From the NCBI GenBank assembly GCA_027489535.1, contig JAIXZO010000001.1, forward strand, positions 1-64,000: a stretch of 64,000 bases of DNA, read 5' to 3'. Each line of letters opens with the position of its first letter. The stretch's first letter is position 1. The notes below the pieces were generated by a model. The model was not told where the DNA came from and searched no databases. It worked only from the letters and a program-made list of their open reading frames with translations. This document shows positions 18,892-27,528 of this stretch, piece by piece. The position numbers and the translations under genes were made by a program. The DNA comes from Hyphomicrobiales bacterium. Its GTDB lineage: Bacteria > Pseudomonadota > Alphaproteobacteria > Rhizobiales > Beijerinckiaceae.

Positions 18892-20210
18892 GAGGAAGAT
18901 GCCGCGCCGGACATGCGTTCGAGGAGAACCGGGCCCGTTGCCGGGGGGACGGGCGCGATCCCATAGGCGGAGATGACGGCCGCTTGCGCACGTTCGGCAT
19001 CGGTCTGCGTACGGGCATGCACGACGCAAAGCCGCCGATCCCTTCCCGTCTCCTGCCCGAGTCCGGCCAGATCGGTCAAGCCGACGGAATGGTCGACGGC
19101 GTCCCCCGGTCGGGTGCGGCCGCCGCCCAGCGCCACCACGGCCATGCCGAGGGCGCGGGTGTCGACGGAGGCGACGAAACCGGCCTCGCCGTGGACGGTG
19201 AGACGGATCGGCGCTGCGGGGAGATGCAGGTCGGGACGTTCGAGCAGATCGGCGGGGCCGCCCATGGCGACGACCATCCGGGCGAAGCGTTCGGCGGCCG
19301 CCCCGTCGTCGAGAACGCGGACGATCTTCCCCGCGCCTTCGGAGACGCTCTCCGCCAAGCCGCCGAGCACGAGCATTTCCGCGCCCAAGGCGACGGTGAC
19401 GGCGAACAGGCGCTCGTCGCGGCGGGCTCCGGTCAGAAAATCGATCGCATTGCGGATTTCGACCGCGTTGCCGGCCGCGTGACCGAGCGACTGGTCCATC
19501 GCCGTGATCAGGGAGGTGGTCGGCAGTCCTGCCTCGTTCGCGACGTCGGCTATCCCGCTTGCGAGCGTGCGGGCCGCCTCCGTCGTGGTCATGAACGCGC
19601 CGTTGCCGGACTTCACGTCCATCGCGAGGCCGTCGAGACCGGCCGCGAGCTTCTTGGACAGGATGGAGGCGACGATGAGCGGCACGGACTCCACCGTCGC
19701 GGTCACGTCTCGGATCGCATAGAGCCGCCGGTCGGCCGGCGCGAGATCCTCCGTCTGGCCGATGATGGCGCAGCCGGCTTCGCGGACGGTGCGACGGAAG
19801 AGGTCGAGATCGGGCTGGGAGACATAGCCCGGGATCGAATCCAGCTTGTCGAGCGTGCCGCCCGTATGCCCGAGCCCTCGACCCGAAATCATCGGGACGA
19901 AGCCGCCGCAGGCTGCGACGGCGGGCGCAAGCATCAGGCTGACCGTATCGCCGATGCCGCCCGTCGAATGCTTGTCGAGCGCGGGACCGGGCAAATCCCA
20001 GCGCAGCCTCGTCCCGGACTGCGTCATCGAGCGGGTCAGGGCGACGCATTCGGTCGTGGACATGCCGCGAAAGAATACGGCCATGGCGAAGGCCGCCGCC
20101 TGGCCCTCCGTCACGCGGCCGTCGATAAGGCCCGCGATGAAGGCTTCGATTTCGGCAGGGGCGAGCGCTGCGCCGTCGCGCTTGGCGCGGATGATTTCCT
20201 GCGGGATCAC
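18888..20210 (-). CDS. deoA: Thymidine phosphorylase
   Basis: A 440-residue enzyme that cleaves thymidine or deoxyuridine with phosphate to the base and 2-deoxyribose 1-phosphate. The family signature DKHSTGGIGDTVSL (near 79-92) and the substrate-binding segment SGRGLGHTGGTLDKL are intact, as is the KSGNGAFM region. The GTG start lies in the deoC stop (GTGA at 20207-20210). It forms the third step of the operon cdd-punA-deoC-deoA for breakdown of nucleosides. Confidence 0.97.
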   Translation of the reverse strand: MIPQEIIRAKRDGAALAPAEIEAFIAGLIDGRVTEGQAAAFAMAVFFRGMSTTECVALTRSMTQSGTRLRWDLPGPALDKHSTGGIGDTVSLMLAPAVAACGGFVPMISGRGLGHTGGTLDKLDSIPGYVSQPDLDLFRRTVREAGCAIIGQTEDLAPADRRLYAIRDVTATVESVPLIVASILSKKLAAGLDGLAMDVKSGNGAFMTTTEAARTLASGIADVANEAGLPTTSLITAMDQSLGHAAGNAVEIRNAIDFLTGARRDERLFAVTVALGAEMLVLGGLAESVSEGAGKIVRVLDDGAAAERFARMVVAMGGPADLLERPDLHLPAAPIRLTVHGEAGFVASVDTRALGMAVVALGGGRTRPGDAVDHSVGLTDLAGLGQETGRDRRLCVVHARTQTDAERAQAAVISAYGIAPVPPATGPVLLERMSGAASSS

Positions 20211-20980
20211 GCGTGCGGACCGGAGGTCGTCTCGACGCCCTCGTCGCCCCCGGCAAGGAGGTCCAGAAGAGCCCCGTGCAGCGCGCTCGCACCGATGCGG
20301 AAGGTTGCGGGAGACACGTTTTCACGGCCCAGGATCGATTCGGCCAAGGCGAGATAAAGGTCGGCTTCCGCGAAAGTTCGGATGCCTCCGGACGCCTTGA
20401 ACCCGGCGGGCCGCCCGCAGTCGCGGACAGCTTCCAGCATGACGCGGGCGGCGTCCGGCGTGGCCGAGACGGCGGATTTGCCCGTCGACGTCTTCACGAA
20501 GTCGGCCCCGCAGGCCAAGGCCAGGCGTGAGGCTTCGCGGATCGTCTCGGGGCGGCCGAGTTCGCCGGACTCGACGATGACCTTCAAGATCTTGCCCGAG
20601 GCGGATTCGCGGGCCGTGCCGATCACCGCCTCGACGGCATCGACGTCTCCGCGCAGAAAGGCGCGCCAAGGCATGACGAGATCGATCTCGTCGGCGCCGT
20701 CGCCCACGGTTTCGGAGATGTCGTCGGCGACGCGCTCGACGTCCTCGCCGCCCGAGGGGAAGTTGATGACGGCCGCGACGCGGACCTCCGACCCGGCGAG
20801 GGTACGGCGCGCGACGCCGACGAATTGCGGCCAGACGCAGACGGCGGCCACGGCCGGACCGGCCGTCGCCGCGCGGCAAAGGCTCGCGATGTCGGCTTCG
20901 GTGCAGCGATCATCCAAGCGGGTGAGATCCAACAAGCCGAGGAGGCGGCGCGCGCGATCTCGTTCCGCATCACATGACAT
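20207..20980 (-). CDS. deoC: Deoxyribose-phosphate aldolase
   Basis: A 257-residue class I aldolase splitting 2-deoxyribose 5-phosphate into glyceraldehyde 3-phosphate and acetaldehyde. The Schiff-base lysine lies in GADFVKTSTG (near 169), with the second active-site lysine in PAGFKASGGIR. The supporting block LKVIVESGEL is present. I chose the ATG at 20980 (MSCDAERDRARR) because it overlaps the end of punA by 11 bases; the frame stays open to 21079, but that extension is the antisense-like shadow of punA. Confidence 0.96.
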   Translation of the reverse strand: MSCDAERDRARRLLGLLDLTRLDDRCTEADIASLCRAATAGPAVAAVCVWPQFVGVARRTLAGSEVRVAAVINFPSGGEDVERVADDISETVGDGADEIDLVMPWRAFLRGDVDAVEAVIGTARESASGKILKVIVESGELGRPETIREASRLALACGADFVKTSTGKSAVSATPDAARVMLEAVRDCGRPAGFKASGGIRTFAEADLYLALAESILGRENVSPATFRIGASALHGALLDLLAGGDEGVETTSGPHA

Positions 20981-21785
20981 CGCCCAGTCCCTTGAAGAAA
21001 TGCGTGAACAGACGCCTGAAGGCCAAGGCGCGATCGGACGCCATGCGTTTCGTTTCCTCATGGCCGGGAAACACGGCATCGAGGCCGGCGGCGTAATTGG
21101 TGACGACCGACACGGCAGCGGTCTCCATGCCGAATCGCCGCGCGATCACCACTTCGGGCACCACGGACATGCCGACGAGATCCGCGCCGAGAACCTTCGC
21201 GGCCTTCACCTCGGCGGGAGTTTCAAACGTCGGACCCGGGAAGAACATGTAAACGCCCTCGGAGACGCGCATGCTGGCCTCGGTCGCCGCTCTTTTCAAG
21301 CGGGCGCGAAGCTTGGCTCCGTAGGCCGCGTTCATCGGCACGAAACGCTCGTCTCCGGGCTCGCCGATGAGGGGATTCAACCCGGTCATGTTGATGTGGT
21401 CGCGCACGATGCAAAGTTGGCCCGGCGCTATGTCGCGGTTCACGGACCCGGCCGAACTCGTCAGAAGCAGGTTGTCCACGCCGAGCGCGGCGAACAGTTC
21501 CAAGGGCATCCGCATGGCGGCGATGTTGCCGCTCTCGTAATAGTGCGAGCGGCCGGACATGACGAGCGCAGGAAACCCCTCGATGCGGCCGGCAATCAAC
21601 TGACCCGCATGGCCGGTGACGTTGCTGCGCGGAAATCCGGGGATGTCGCGATAAGCGACCGTGATCGGATCCTTGACCAACTCGGCGACTGCGGAAAGGC
21701 CCGACCCCAGAACCAAACCATGGCGGAAGCTGCCGGTCAGTCCACGGTCACGAAGATAGGTGGCGGCAATCCCTGCATTGTCCAT
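20970..21785 (-). CDS. punA: Purine-nucleoside phosphorylase
   Basis: A 271-residue trimeric-type phosphorylase releasing purine bases and ribose 1-phosphate. Visible blocks are HGLVLGSGLSAVAE (phosphate loop), GRSHYYESGN (near 78-87), the substrate segment GPTFETPAEV and GMSVVPEVVIA, and VVTNYAAGL near the C terminus. It starts 16 bases after the cdd stop and overlaps deoC, so it belongs to the same transcript. Confidence 0.96.
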   Translation of the reverse strand: MDNAGIAATYLRDRGLTGSFRHGLVLGSGLSAVAELVKDPITVAYRDIPGFPRSNVTGHAGQLIAGRIEGFPALVMSGRSHYYESGNIAAMRMPLELFAALGVDNLLLTSSAGSVNRDIAPGQLCIVRDHINMTGLNPLIGEPGDERFVPMNAAYGAKLRARLKRAATEASMRVSEGVYMFFPGPTFETPAEVKAAKVLGADLVGMSVVPEVVIARRFGMETAAVSVVTNYAAGLDAVFPGHEETKRMASDRALAFRRLFTHFFKGLGDVM

Positions 21786-21801
21786 GATCGCATTCCGAAA
21801 T

Positions 21802-22197
21802 CTACGAAATTGAAAAACTCGCCGGCAGAAGCGCCGAGATATCCGACTCCGAATAGTAGACGGTATTTATTCCGGAACAGTAAACCCTCGTATCGGAACC
21901 TGCAAACTCCATGATCCGCTGACGACAAGCGCCGCATGGAAGGCATGGCGTCTCGCCGGAACCCGTTATGGCGACGGCCGAAATGGTACGGTCACCCGCC
22001 GCGATCATGGCCGCGATCGCCCCGGCTTCCGCGCATGTCCCCACGGGATAGGCCACGTTCTCGACGTTGCAGCCGACATGGATGCGCCCCGATTCGCCCA
22101 GCACCGCAGCGCCGACGAGGAACTTCGAATACGGGGCATAAGCGCGCTCGCGCGCGACGGCGGCGGCCTCGAACAATGCGTCGAGCGGAATATCCAT
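21802..22197 (-). CDS. cdd: Cytidine deaminase
   Basis: A 131-residue enzyme converting cytidine and deoxycytidine to uridine forms, the first gene of the salvage operon. The substrate block GCNVENVAYP precedes the zinc and catalytic motif TCAEAGAI (Cys as first zinc ligand, as in tetrameric enzymes, with the catalytic Glu). PCGACRQ supplies the other two cysteines. The C terminus is serine-rich. It lies divergent to the vWA gene across a 96-bp spacer. Confidence 0.96.
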   Translation of the reverse strand: MDIPLDALFEAAAVARERAYAPYSKFLVGAAVLGESGRIHVGCNVENVAYPVGTCAEAGAIAAMIAAGDRTISAVAITGSGETPCLPCGACRQRIMEFAGSDTRVYCSGINTVYYSESDISALLPASFSIS

Positions 22198-22293
22198 GAT
22201 GTTTCCCCTGCGGCCCTACGGCGGCGCTTGACCCTCGGAGGAATGTGGCGCGCAATGCATGTCGCTGTCGACGGCAACCCTCGGGAAACCCGC

Positions 22294-23121
22294 ATGCGCT
22301 TCCACTTCGGCCTGTTTTGCTGCGTGCTCGCGCTGGCCGCGGCGGCCGTTACGGCCGACCCCGGACGCTCCCATGCCAAATCGGGAAACGTCTCGGTCGA
22401 CGTGGAGCTCGTGCTCGCGGTCGACGTCTCTTATTCGATGGACCCCGAAGAGCAGAGATTGCAGCGCGAAGGCTACTTCGAGGCGCTGCGCTCTCCGGCG
22501 GTTCTCGAAGCCGTCCGGCGCGGCATCAACGGGAAGATCGCCGTCGCCTATGTGGAATGGGCGGGCAGTCCGAGTCAGGAGATCATCGCCGACTGGCATG
22601 TGATCGAAAATCGCGCCGACGTGGAGCGTTTCATCGCCGTGATCGAGGCGAAGCCGCCCAAACGCCTGTCGCGCACGTCCATCTCGGGCGCGATCGACTT
22701 CGCGACCAAGATGATTCTGAACAACGACTTTGCGGGCGTTCGGCAGGTGATCGACGTGTCGGGGGACGGCACGAACAATCAGGGGCGACACGTGACCGTC
22801 GCGCGCGATGCGGCCTTGGCCGAAGGCATCACCATCAACGGCCTGCCCATCGTGCTCAACAAGAACCCTGCGGGTTATCGCGACATCGAAGATCTGGACG
22901 TTTATTACACGGATTGCGTGATCGGCGGACCCGGTGCGTTCATGGTGCCGATCCGCGAGCGGTCGCAGTTCGCGGATGCGACGCGCACCAAGCTGATTTT
23001 GGAGATATCGGGCGTGACGGTTCCGCGCGAGACGGCCCGGATCATTCCCGCGCAGATGAGAGAACCCCGCGTGTCCTGCACGGTCGGCGAGCGGCTCTGG
23101 CAGGAACGGTGGGGCAATTGA
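22294..23121 (+). CDS. DUF1194 von Willebrand A-domain protein
   Basis: A 275-residue exported protein. A signal peptide (about 1-25) precedes a vWA fold with a MIDAS motif DVSYSMD (DxSxS, near 44-50), a distal Thr/Ser segment, and [10 protein letters not shown] (near 153-162). Family DUF1194 has no established activity. Three in-frame ATGs are possible (22243, 22255, 22294); I use 22294 because the signal sequence then begins at once. Its stop codon shares one base with the mgsA start (TGATG). Confidence 0.85.
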   Translation: MRFHFGLFCCVLALAAAAVTADPGRSHAKSGNVSVDVELVLAVDVSYSMDPEEQRLQREGYFEALRSPAVLEAVRRGINGKIAVAYVEWAGSPSQEIIADWHVIENRADVERFIAVIEAKPPKRLSRTSISGAIDFATKMILNNDFAGVRQVIDVSGDGTNNQGRHVTVARDAALAEGITINGLPIVLNKNPAGYRDIEDLDVYYTDCVIGGPGAFMVPIRERSQFADATRTKLILEISGVTVPRETARIIPAQMREPRVSCTVGERLWQERWGN

Positions 23122-23504
23122 TGGCGCGTTTCCGCTTGGCGCTGATCGCCCACGACAAGAAGAAGGACGCGATGGTCGAATGGGCCGCGCGGCATGAAGC
23201 GGCGTTGGGGCGCTGCGACATCTGGGCGACGGGAACCACGGGAGGCCGCATCCTCGAACGATGCCCGGGCCTGCGCATCACGCGGGTGAAGAGCGGCCCG
23301 CTCGGCGGCGACCAGCAGATCGGCGCGCTGATCGCGGAAGAAAAGATCGACGGGCTGGTGTTCTTCGTCGATCCGCTGTCGCCGCATCCGCACGACGTCG
23401 ACGTCAAGGCGCTGACGCGGCTCGCGTTGGTCTACGATATCCCGATGGCGTGCAATCCTTCGACGGCCGACCTGGTGGTGGCGGGATACGCGGCGCAGCG
23501 TTGA
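23121..23504 (+). CDS. mgsA: Methylglyoxal synthase
   Basis: A 127-residue enzyme converting dihydroxyacetone phosphate to methylglyoxal and phosphate, a bypass of lower glycolysis. It shows the start segment [16 protein letters not shown], the phosphate-binding [19 protein letters not shown] (with the catalytic Asp near 64) and [17 protein letters not shown] (His and Asp of the active site), with the CNPSTADL end. It is co-translated with the vWA gene by a TGATG junction. A VOC-family protein lies 3 kb away, but no dedicated glyoxalase is beside it. Confidence 0.96.
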   Translation: MARFRLALIAHDKKKDAMVEWAARHEAALGRCDIWATGTTGGRILERCPGLRITRVKSGPLGGDQQIGALIAEEKIDGLVFFVDPLSPHPHDVDVKALTRLALVYDIPMACNPSTADLVVAGYAAQR

Positions 23505-23523
23505 TCATGTCCCGCGCGGGGAT

Positions 23524-25992
23524 TCACGTTCCGCGGGGTTTGGCCCGCGCCGTCGGCATCGCCGCTGCGGGATCTTCGGGCCAGGGATGACGCGGATAGC
23601 GGCCCTTCATCTCGGATTTCACCGCCGACCATGAGCCCGCCCAGAAGCCCGGCAGATCCTTGGTGATCTGAATCGGGCGGTGCGCGGGCGACAGCAGGTG
23701 CAGCACGAGCGGCAGACGACCGCCGGCGACCGCCGGATGCGCCTTCAAGCCGAACAATTCCTGCACGCGGATGGCGAGCACGGGCCCTTCCTCCGCATCG
23801 TAGTCGATGGCGTGGCGGTTGCCGGTCGGGGCCTCGAAATGCGTCGGCGCGTCCGCCTCGACGCGACGAAGCGCGGCGTAATCGAGCTGCGCCTTCAAAG
23901 CGGCATCGAGCGCATCCGCGCCGATCTGCGCGAGCGACGAGACGCCGTGCAGATGCGGGGCGAGCCACTCCTCCGCGCGCTTCGCGAGGGCTTCGTCCGA
24001 CAGGTCGGGCCATGACTCGGGGTCGGCGCGGCGCAGGAACAGCACGCGGTCGCGCCATTGCGCCAGGCCCTTGCTCCAAGGCAGGCGGGAGATGCCGAGC
24101 GCCGCGATGCCGCGCGCCAGCGCGCGGGCGGCCTCATCGGACGCTGGGACGGGCATGGTCCGTTCTTCGAGAACCACCGCACCGAGACGCCGGACGCGGC
24201 GGGCGCGCAGGGCGGCGGCGGCGCGGTCGAAGCTCAGCTCCTCGGCCTCGCGGATATGGGAGGCGAACTCCTCCTCGATGTCCTCGCGCGACAGCGGCGC
24301 GGCCAAGAGGATGCGCGCCGCCCCGGCACTGCCCGCGATCTCCGCCACCGCGAGGAAGGGCTCGCGGGCAAGCGCGTCATGCGCTTCGACGTTCGCGCCG
24401 CGGCCGTTGACCATGACGAAGGCCCCCGTCGCCCCGCGCGCCTTGGCCACGCGGTCGGGGAAGGCGAGGGCGAGCACCGCGCCGGCGCGTTCGCTCGACG
24501 TCGCGTCGGCCGTTTTTTGCACCGCGGCCGCCCAACTGCGCGCCATGCGGCGCATCTCGTCGGCCCGGCCGCCGCGCTCGCGCCGGAACGCGTCGACGCG
24601 GCGGGCGAGGTCGACGCCGGTGCCGCCGAGACCGCGCTCGGTGATGACGGCGGCGATGTCGGCGGCGAGCGCGGCTTCCCCGCGCCGACCGGCTTCCACC
24701 ACCATGCGCGCGAGGCGCGGCGGCAAGGGCAGGTCGCGAATGGCGCGGCCCTGCGGCGTCAGGCGGCCCGCCTCGTCCAGCGCATCGAGATCGGCGAGCA
24801 GCTTGCGCGCCTCGGTGACGGCGGGAACCGGCGGGGGATCGAGAAAGCGCAGCGCGGCGGGATCGGCTACGCCCCAAGCGGCGCAATCGAGCAGCAGGCC
24901 GGAGAGATCGGCGGAGAGGATTTCGGGGCGGGCGAAGGCCTCGAGCGCCCCGTCGGCCGCCTCCTCCCACAGGCGGAAACAGACGCCCGGCTCCGTGCGG
25001 CCGGCGCGACCCCGGCGCTGATCGGCGGCGGCACGCGAGGCGCGCACGGTTTCGAGCCGGGTCAGCCCGAGATCGGGCTCGAAACGCGGCACGCGCGCCA
25101 AACCGGAATCGATGACCACGCGCACGCCCTCGATGGTCAGCGAGGTTTCGGCGATGGATGTGGCGAGCACCACCTTGCGCCGGCCCGCAGGCGCGGGCTG
25201 CACCGCCTCGTCCTGTGCACGCTGGTCCATCGCGCCGTACAACGGAGCGACGATCACGGCGGGATCCTTGATCGTCTCGCGCAGCAGCGATTCCGTCCGG
25301 CGGATTTCGCCTTGGCCGGGCAGGAACACGAGCAGCGAGCCGGTCTCCTCGCGCAGCGCGCGCCGCACGGCCTCGGCGACCTGATCCTCGATGCGGCGGG
25401 AGGGATCGCGCGGCAGGCGCTTGGTTTGGACCGGAAAGGCGCGGCCCTCGCTCTCGATCACCGGCGCGTCGCCCAGAAGCGCCGCCACGCGCGCGCCGTC
25501 GAGCGTCGCCGACATCACGAGAAGCCGGAGGTCCTCGCGCAGGCCCGATTGCGCGTCGAGCGCCAAGGCGAGGCCGAGATCGGCGTCGAGCGAGCGTTCG
25601 TGAAACTCGTCGAACAGCACGGCGGCGACGCCCGTCAGCTCCGGATCGTCGAGGATCATGCGCGTGAACACGCCTTCGGTGATCACTTCGATGCGTGTTT
25701 GCGGCCCGATCTTGGAGCCGAGGCGCACGCGCAGACCCACCGTGTCGCCGACCTTTTCGCCGAGCGTGCGGGCCATCCGGTCGGCCGCACCGCGCGCCGC
25801 GAGACGGCGGGGCTCCAGCACGAGCAGCTTGCCGCCCTTCGTCCAGGGCTCGTCGAGCAGCGCGAGGGGCACGCGCGTGGTCTTGCCCGCGCCCGGCGGG
25901 GCCACGAGCACCGCATTCGGCCGCACCCGCAGGGCTTCGGCGAGGGGTTCGAGAACGACGTCGATCGGCAGCGGGGCGTCGAAAGCGCGCAT
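23524..25992 (-). CDS. hrpB: ATP-dependent helicase HrpB
   Basis: An 822-residue DEAH/RHA-type superfamily 2 helicase. Motif I is APPGAGKTTRVPLALL (near 31-46), motif II is LFDEFHERSLDADL (DEFH, near 124-137), motif III is MSATLDG and motif VI is QRRGRAGRTEPG (near 326-337). Winged-helix and HA2-like regions follow, then the HrpB-specific C-terminal domain. The cellular role of HrpB is poorly known. The start is ATG 25992; ATG 26028 is in frame. It converges on mgsA, and its upstream region holds palindromic repeats. Confidence 0.94.
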   Translation of the reverse strand: MRAFDAPLPIDVVLEPLAEALRVRPNAVLVAPPGAGKTTRVPLALLDEPWTKGGKLLVLEPRRLAARGAADRMARTLGEKVGDTVGLRVRLGSKIGPQTRIEVITEGVFTRMILDDPELTGVAAVLFDEFHERSLDADLGLALALDAQSGLREDLRLLVMSATLDGARVAALLGDAPVIESEGRAFPVQTKRLPRDPSRRIEDQVAEAVRRALREETGSLLVFLPGQGEIRRTESLLRETIKDPAVIVAPLYGAMDQRAQDEAVQPAPAGRRKVVLATSIAETSLTIEGVRVVIDSGLARVPRFEPDLGLTRLETVRASRAAADQRRGRAGRTEPGVCFRLWEEAADGALEAFARPEILSADLSGLLLDCAAWGVADPAALRFLDPPPVPAVTEARKLLADLDALDEAGRLTPQGRAIRDLPLPPRLARMVVEAGRRGEAALAADIAAVITERGLGGTGVDLARRVDAFRRERGGRADEMRRMARSWAAAVQKTADATSSERAGAVLALAFPDRVAKARGATGAFVMVNGRGANVEAHDALAREPFLAVAEIAGSAGAARILLAAPLSREDIEEEFASHIREAEELSFDRAAAALRARRVRRLGAVVLEERTMPVPASDEAARALARGIAALGISRLPWSKGLAQWRDRVLFLRRADPESWPDLSDEALAKRAEEWLAPHLHGVSSLAQIGADALDAALKAQLDYAALRRVEADAPTHFEAPTGNRHAIDYDAEEGPVLAIRVQELFGLKAHPAVAGGRLPLVLHLLSPAHRPIQITKDLPGFWAGSWSAVKSEMKGRYPRHPWPEDPAAAMPTARAKPRGT

Positions 25993-26056
25993 GGGCTCGG
26001 TATCGCCGCAGCACGGGGCGGTTGGCAAGGGCGCGGGACCGGGCCCTCACAACGAG

Positions 26057-26077
26057 CCCTCATCCTGAAGAACGAGG
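26057..26077 (+). repeat. Truncated copy of a Rhizobiales palindromic repeat
   Basis: The sequence begins CCTCATCCTGA like the full repeat at 26091 and ends in ACGAGG like its right arm, but lacks the middle. It appears to be an internally deleted copy upstream of hrpB. Confidence 0.5.
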
Positions 26078-26090
26078 CTCTCCCGACGAG

Positions 26091-26137
26091 CCCTCATCCT
26101 GAGGAGCGGGCGAAGCCCGCGTCTCGAAGGACGAGGG
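26091..26137 (+). repeat. Palindromic intergenic repeat, copy A
   Basis: A 47-bp element beginning CCTCATCCTGAGGAG, with an inner hairpin GCGGGC-GAA-GCCCGC, ending GTCTCGAAGGACGAGG. Outer arms pair (CCTCATCCT with AGGACGAGG, one wobble). The form is that of the dispersed palindromic repeats seen between genes in many Rhizobiales. Confidence 0.75.
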
Positions 26138-26160
26138 CGGCAGGCATCGCGTCAGGAAAA

Positions 26161-26203
26161 CCTCGTGGTTCGAGACGGCCCTGCGGGCCTCCTCACCATG
26201 AGG
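26161..26203 (-). repeat. Palindromic intergenic repeat, copy B (inverted)
   Basis: The reverse complement begins CCTCATGGTGAGGAG and ends GTCTCGAACCACGAGG with inner hairpin GGCCC-GCA-GGGCC. It is the same element as copy A in opposite orientation, and its differences preserve the base pairing. The rest of the gap from 25993 to 26319 holds no gene or RNA that I can recognise. Confidence 0.75.
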
Positions 26204-26319
26204 TCTTCTTGGATGAGACTTTCTTCCCGGCGCTCCCGACGATGCGGGACAGATGCTTGCCATGATCGCATGTCAGCCTCGATCCGGAATTGCAGGGACG
26301 ACCTTTCGGGGAGCATGCC

Positions 26320-26706
26320 ATGCACGGGACCTTCATCTGGAACGAGCTGATGACGCGCGACGTCGAGGGCGCAAAGAGCTTCTTCGCCGAAGCCCTCGGC
26401 TGGACCTTCGAGGCGATGCCCATGCCTGACGGCGGCACCTATTGGATCGCCAAATCGGGGGAAAAGGGCGTCGCGGGCCTGATGGACATGGCGCTGATGA
26501 CGGGGATGGACGGCGTGCCGGCGCACTGGCTCGCCTATATCGCGGTCGACGACGTCGACGCCCGCGTCGATCATGCGGCCCGCCTCGGCGCGACCGTCAT
26601 CCGGCCGGGCTTCGACGTTCCCGACGTGGGCCGCATCGCGATCCTGCGCGACCCCACCGGCGCGGCGGTGGGCTGGATGACGCCGGAAACCCCGATGCAG
26701 GGGTGA
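26320..26706 (+). CDS. VOC-family (glyoxalase/bleomycin-resistance fold) protein
   Basis: A 128-residue single-module protein. It opens with FIWNELMTRDVEGAKSFFAE, the first beta-alpha unit typical of the family. It contains the repeat unit AYIAVDDVDARVDHAARLGA and the closing IAILRDPTGAAVGWM. Relatives resemble mycobacterial CFP30B/CFP32-type proteins. Metal ligands are not clear, so enzymatic function cannot be assigned. The ATG at 26320 follows GGGGAG; upstream in-frame TTG at 26290 is weaker. It stands alone between the repeats and a leftward unknown cassette. Confidence 0.82.
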   Translation: MHGTFIWNELMTRDVEGAKSFFAEALGWTFEAMPMPDGGTYWIAKSGEKGVAGLMDMALMTGMDGVPAHWLAYIAVDDVDARVDHAARLGATVIRPGFDVPDVGRIAILRDPTGAAVGWMTPETPMQG

Positions 26707-26784
26707 GGGCGCGGGGACGCAGGAACCCGCTCGGTCAAGCAAGTCGGCATCGAACCCGCCGTTGCAGGCCGCCGATGCGGTCGC

Positions 26785-27030
26785 TCAAGCGGTCGGCGAA
26801 CGCCGCCGTTCGATGTCGGCCGTCAGGGTTTCAATATCGCCGAAAATATCCTCCGTGCCTTCGAATACGCTGTAGGTCACGTCATCGGGATCGAGGTAGA
26901 CCTCGTACCGAACGCCGGGTGCGGCGTAAGACACCATGAGCGTTTCGTCAGCAACCTGCGTAATCGTGTACGGAACTTTGTATTTCCGTAGCACGGCAAG
27001 GAAAGCGAAGAATTTATGGAGGTTAGACAT
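26785..27030 (-). CDS. Hypothetical protein, 81 residues
   Basis: I do not recognise this protein. It is 81 residues, predicted mixed alpha/beta, with a helical start (NLHKFFAFLAVLRKY), a strand-rich middle (VSYAAPGVRYEVYLDPDD) and an acidic stretch (FEGTEDIFGDIE) before a basic tail. The ATG has AGGA nine bases upstream and begins one base after the stop of the upstream gene (TGA-A-ATG), so the two are coupled. Base composition is AT-richer than its neighbours, suggesting later acquisition. The size, pairing and acidity would fit an immunity or antitoxin partner, but no motif supports that. Confidence 0.65.
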   Translation of the reverse strand: MSNLHKFFAFLAVLRKYKVPYTITQVADETLMVSYAAPGVRYEVYLDPDDVTYSVFEGTEDIFGDIETLTADIERRRSPTA

Positions 27031-27031
27031 T

Positions 27032-27528
27032 TCAGTTTTTCCTAAACCTATCTTGCATCAAGAGCTTCAAGCACCGTTGTGCCATTCGATTATGATTTTT
27101 GTTCAATTTCAATAGATCGGATATAGGCATATGTAGAAACTGTCCGGGGATTTTGGAATTTATCCCACCCTCGCAGTATTTCGACATGAAATACTGAACG
27201 GTAAGGTGCATTTCTTCGTCGGGAATGCCCCCAATCCGCACGATGGGCAGAGCGGTGTCTTCACGGAAGTGCTCGAACCCACCTTCGGATCGGCCGTCAT
27301 TCTGCGCCGACCCACCTCGTCACGCGGCTGGCCGGGATCGAAGCCCGCCTTCATCAAAAGACGGAACGCGTCTTTCATCACCGCGTAGGCCAAGTCCGAT
27401 TTTGCATTCGGCGGCAGCCCGCCGTCCCTCATGCGAATCCTGAACAAGACCCGTTCCGAAATTTCGTCGGCCGGATCGCGCGGCCGCGCCTTTCGTACTG
27501 CTTCAAATTCTTCGGCGATGCCGACCAT
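27032..27528 (-). pseudogene. Hypothetical gene interrupted by a probable frameshift
   Basis: Two overlapping minus-strand frames read as one protein if one base is gained or lost near 27311-27320, where the coding strand has GAGGTGGG. The first frame (from ATG 27528, with GGGAAG seven bases upstream) gives about 72 residues ending GFDPGQPRDEV. The second frame then continues GSAQNDGRSEGGFEHFRED, then PIVRIGGIPDEEMHLTVQYF, and on to a Lys-rich end at 27032. Without the shift, the first frame runs into a Cys/Thr-rich tail unlike a domain. No family is recognised. The cause may be mutation or an assembly error. It is coupled to the 81-residue gene. Confidence 0.6.

Noticed and set aside
20981-21079. 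N-terminal extension of deoC to the upstream ATG
   Set aside because: The added residues are Trp/Arg/Pro-rich and lie within punA; the family N terminus matches the start at 20980.
26785-27030. Toxin-antitoxin or immunity system built on the 81-residue protein and its frameshifted neighbour
   Set aside because: Size, pairing and acidity fit loosely, but no toxin, nuclease or immunity motif is visible, so no function was assigned.
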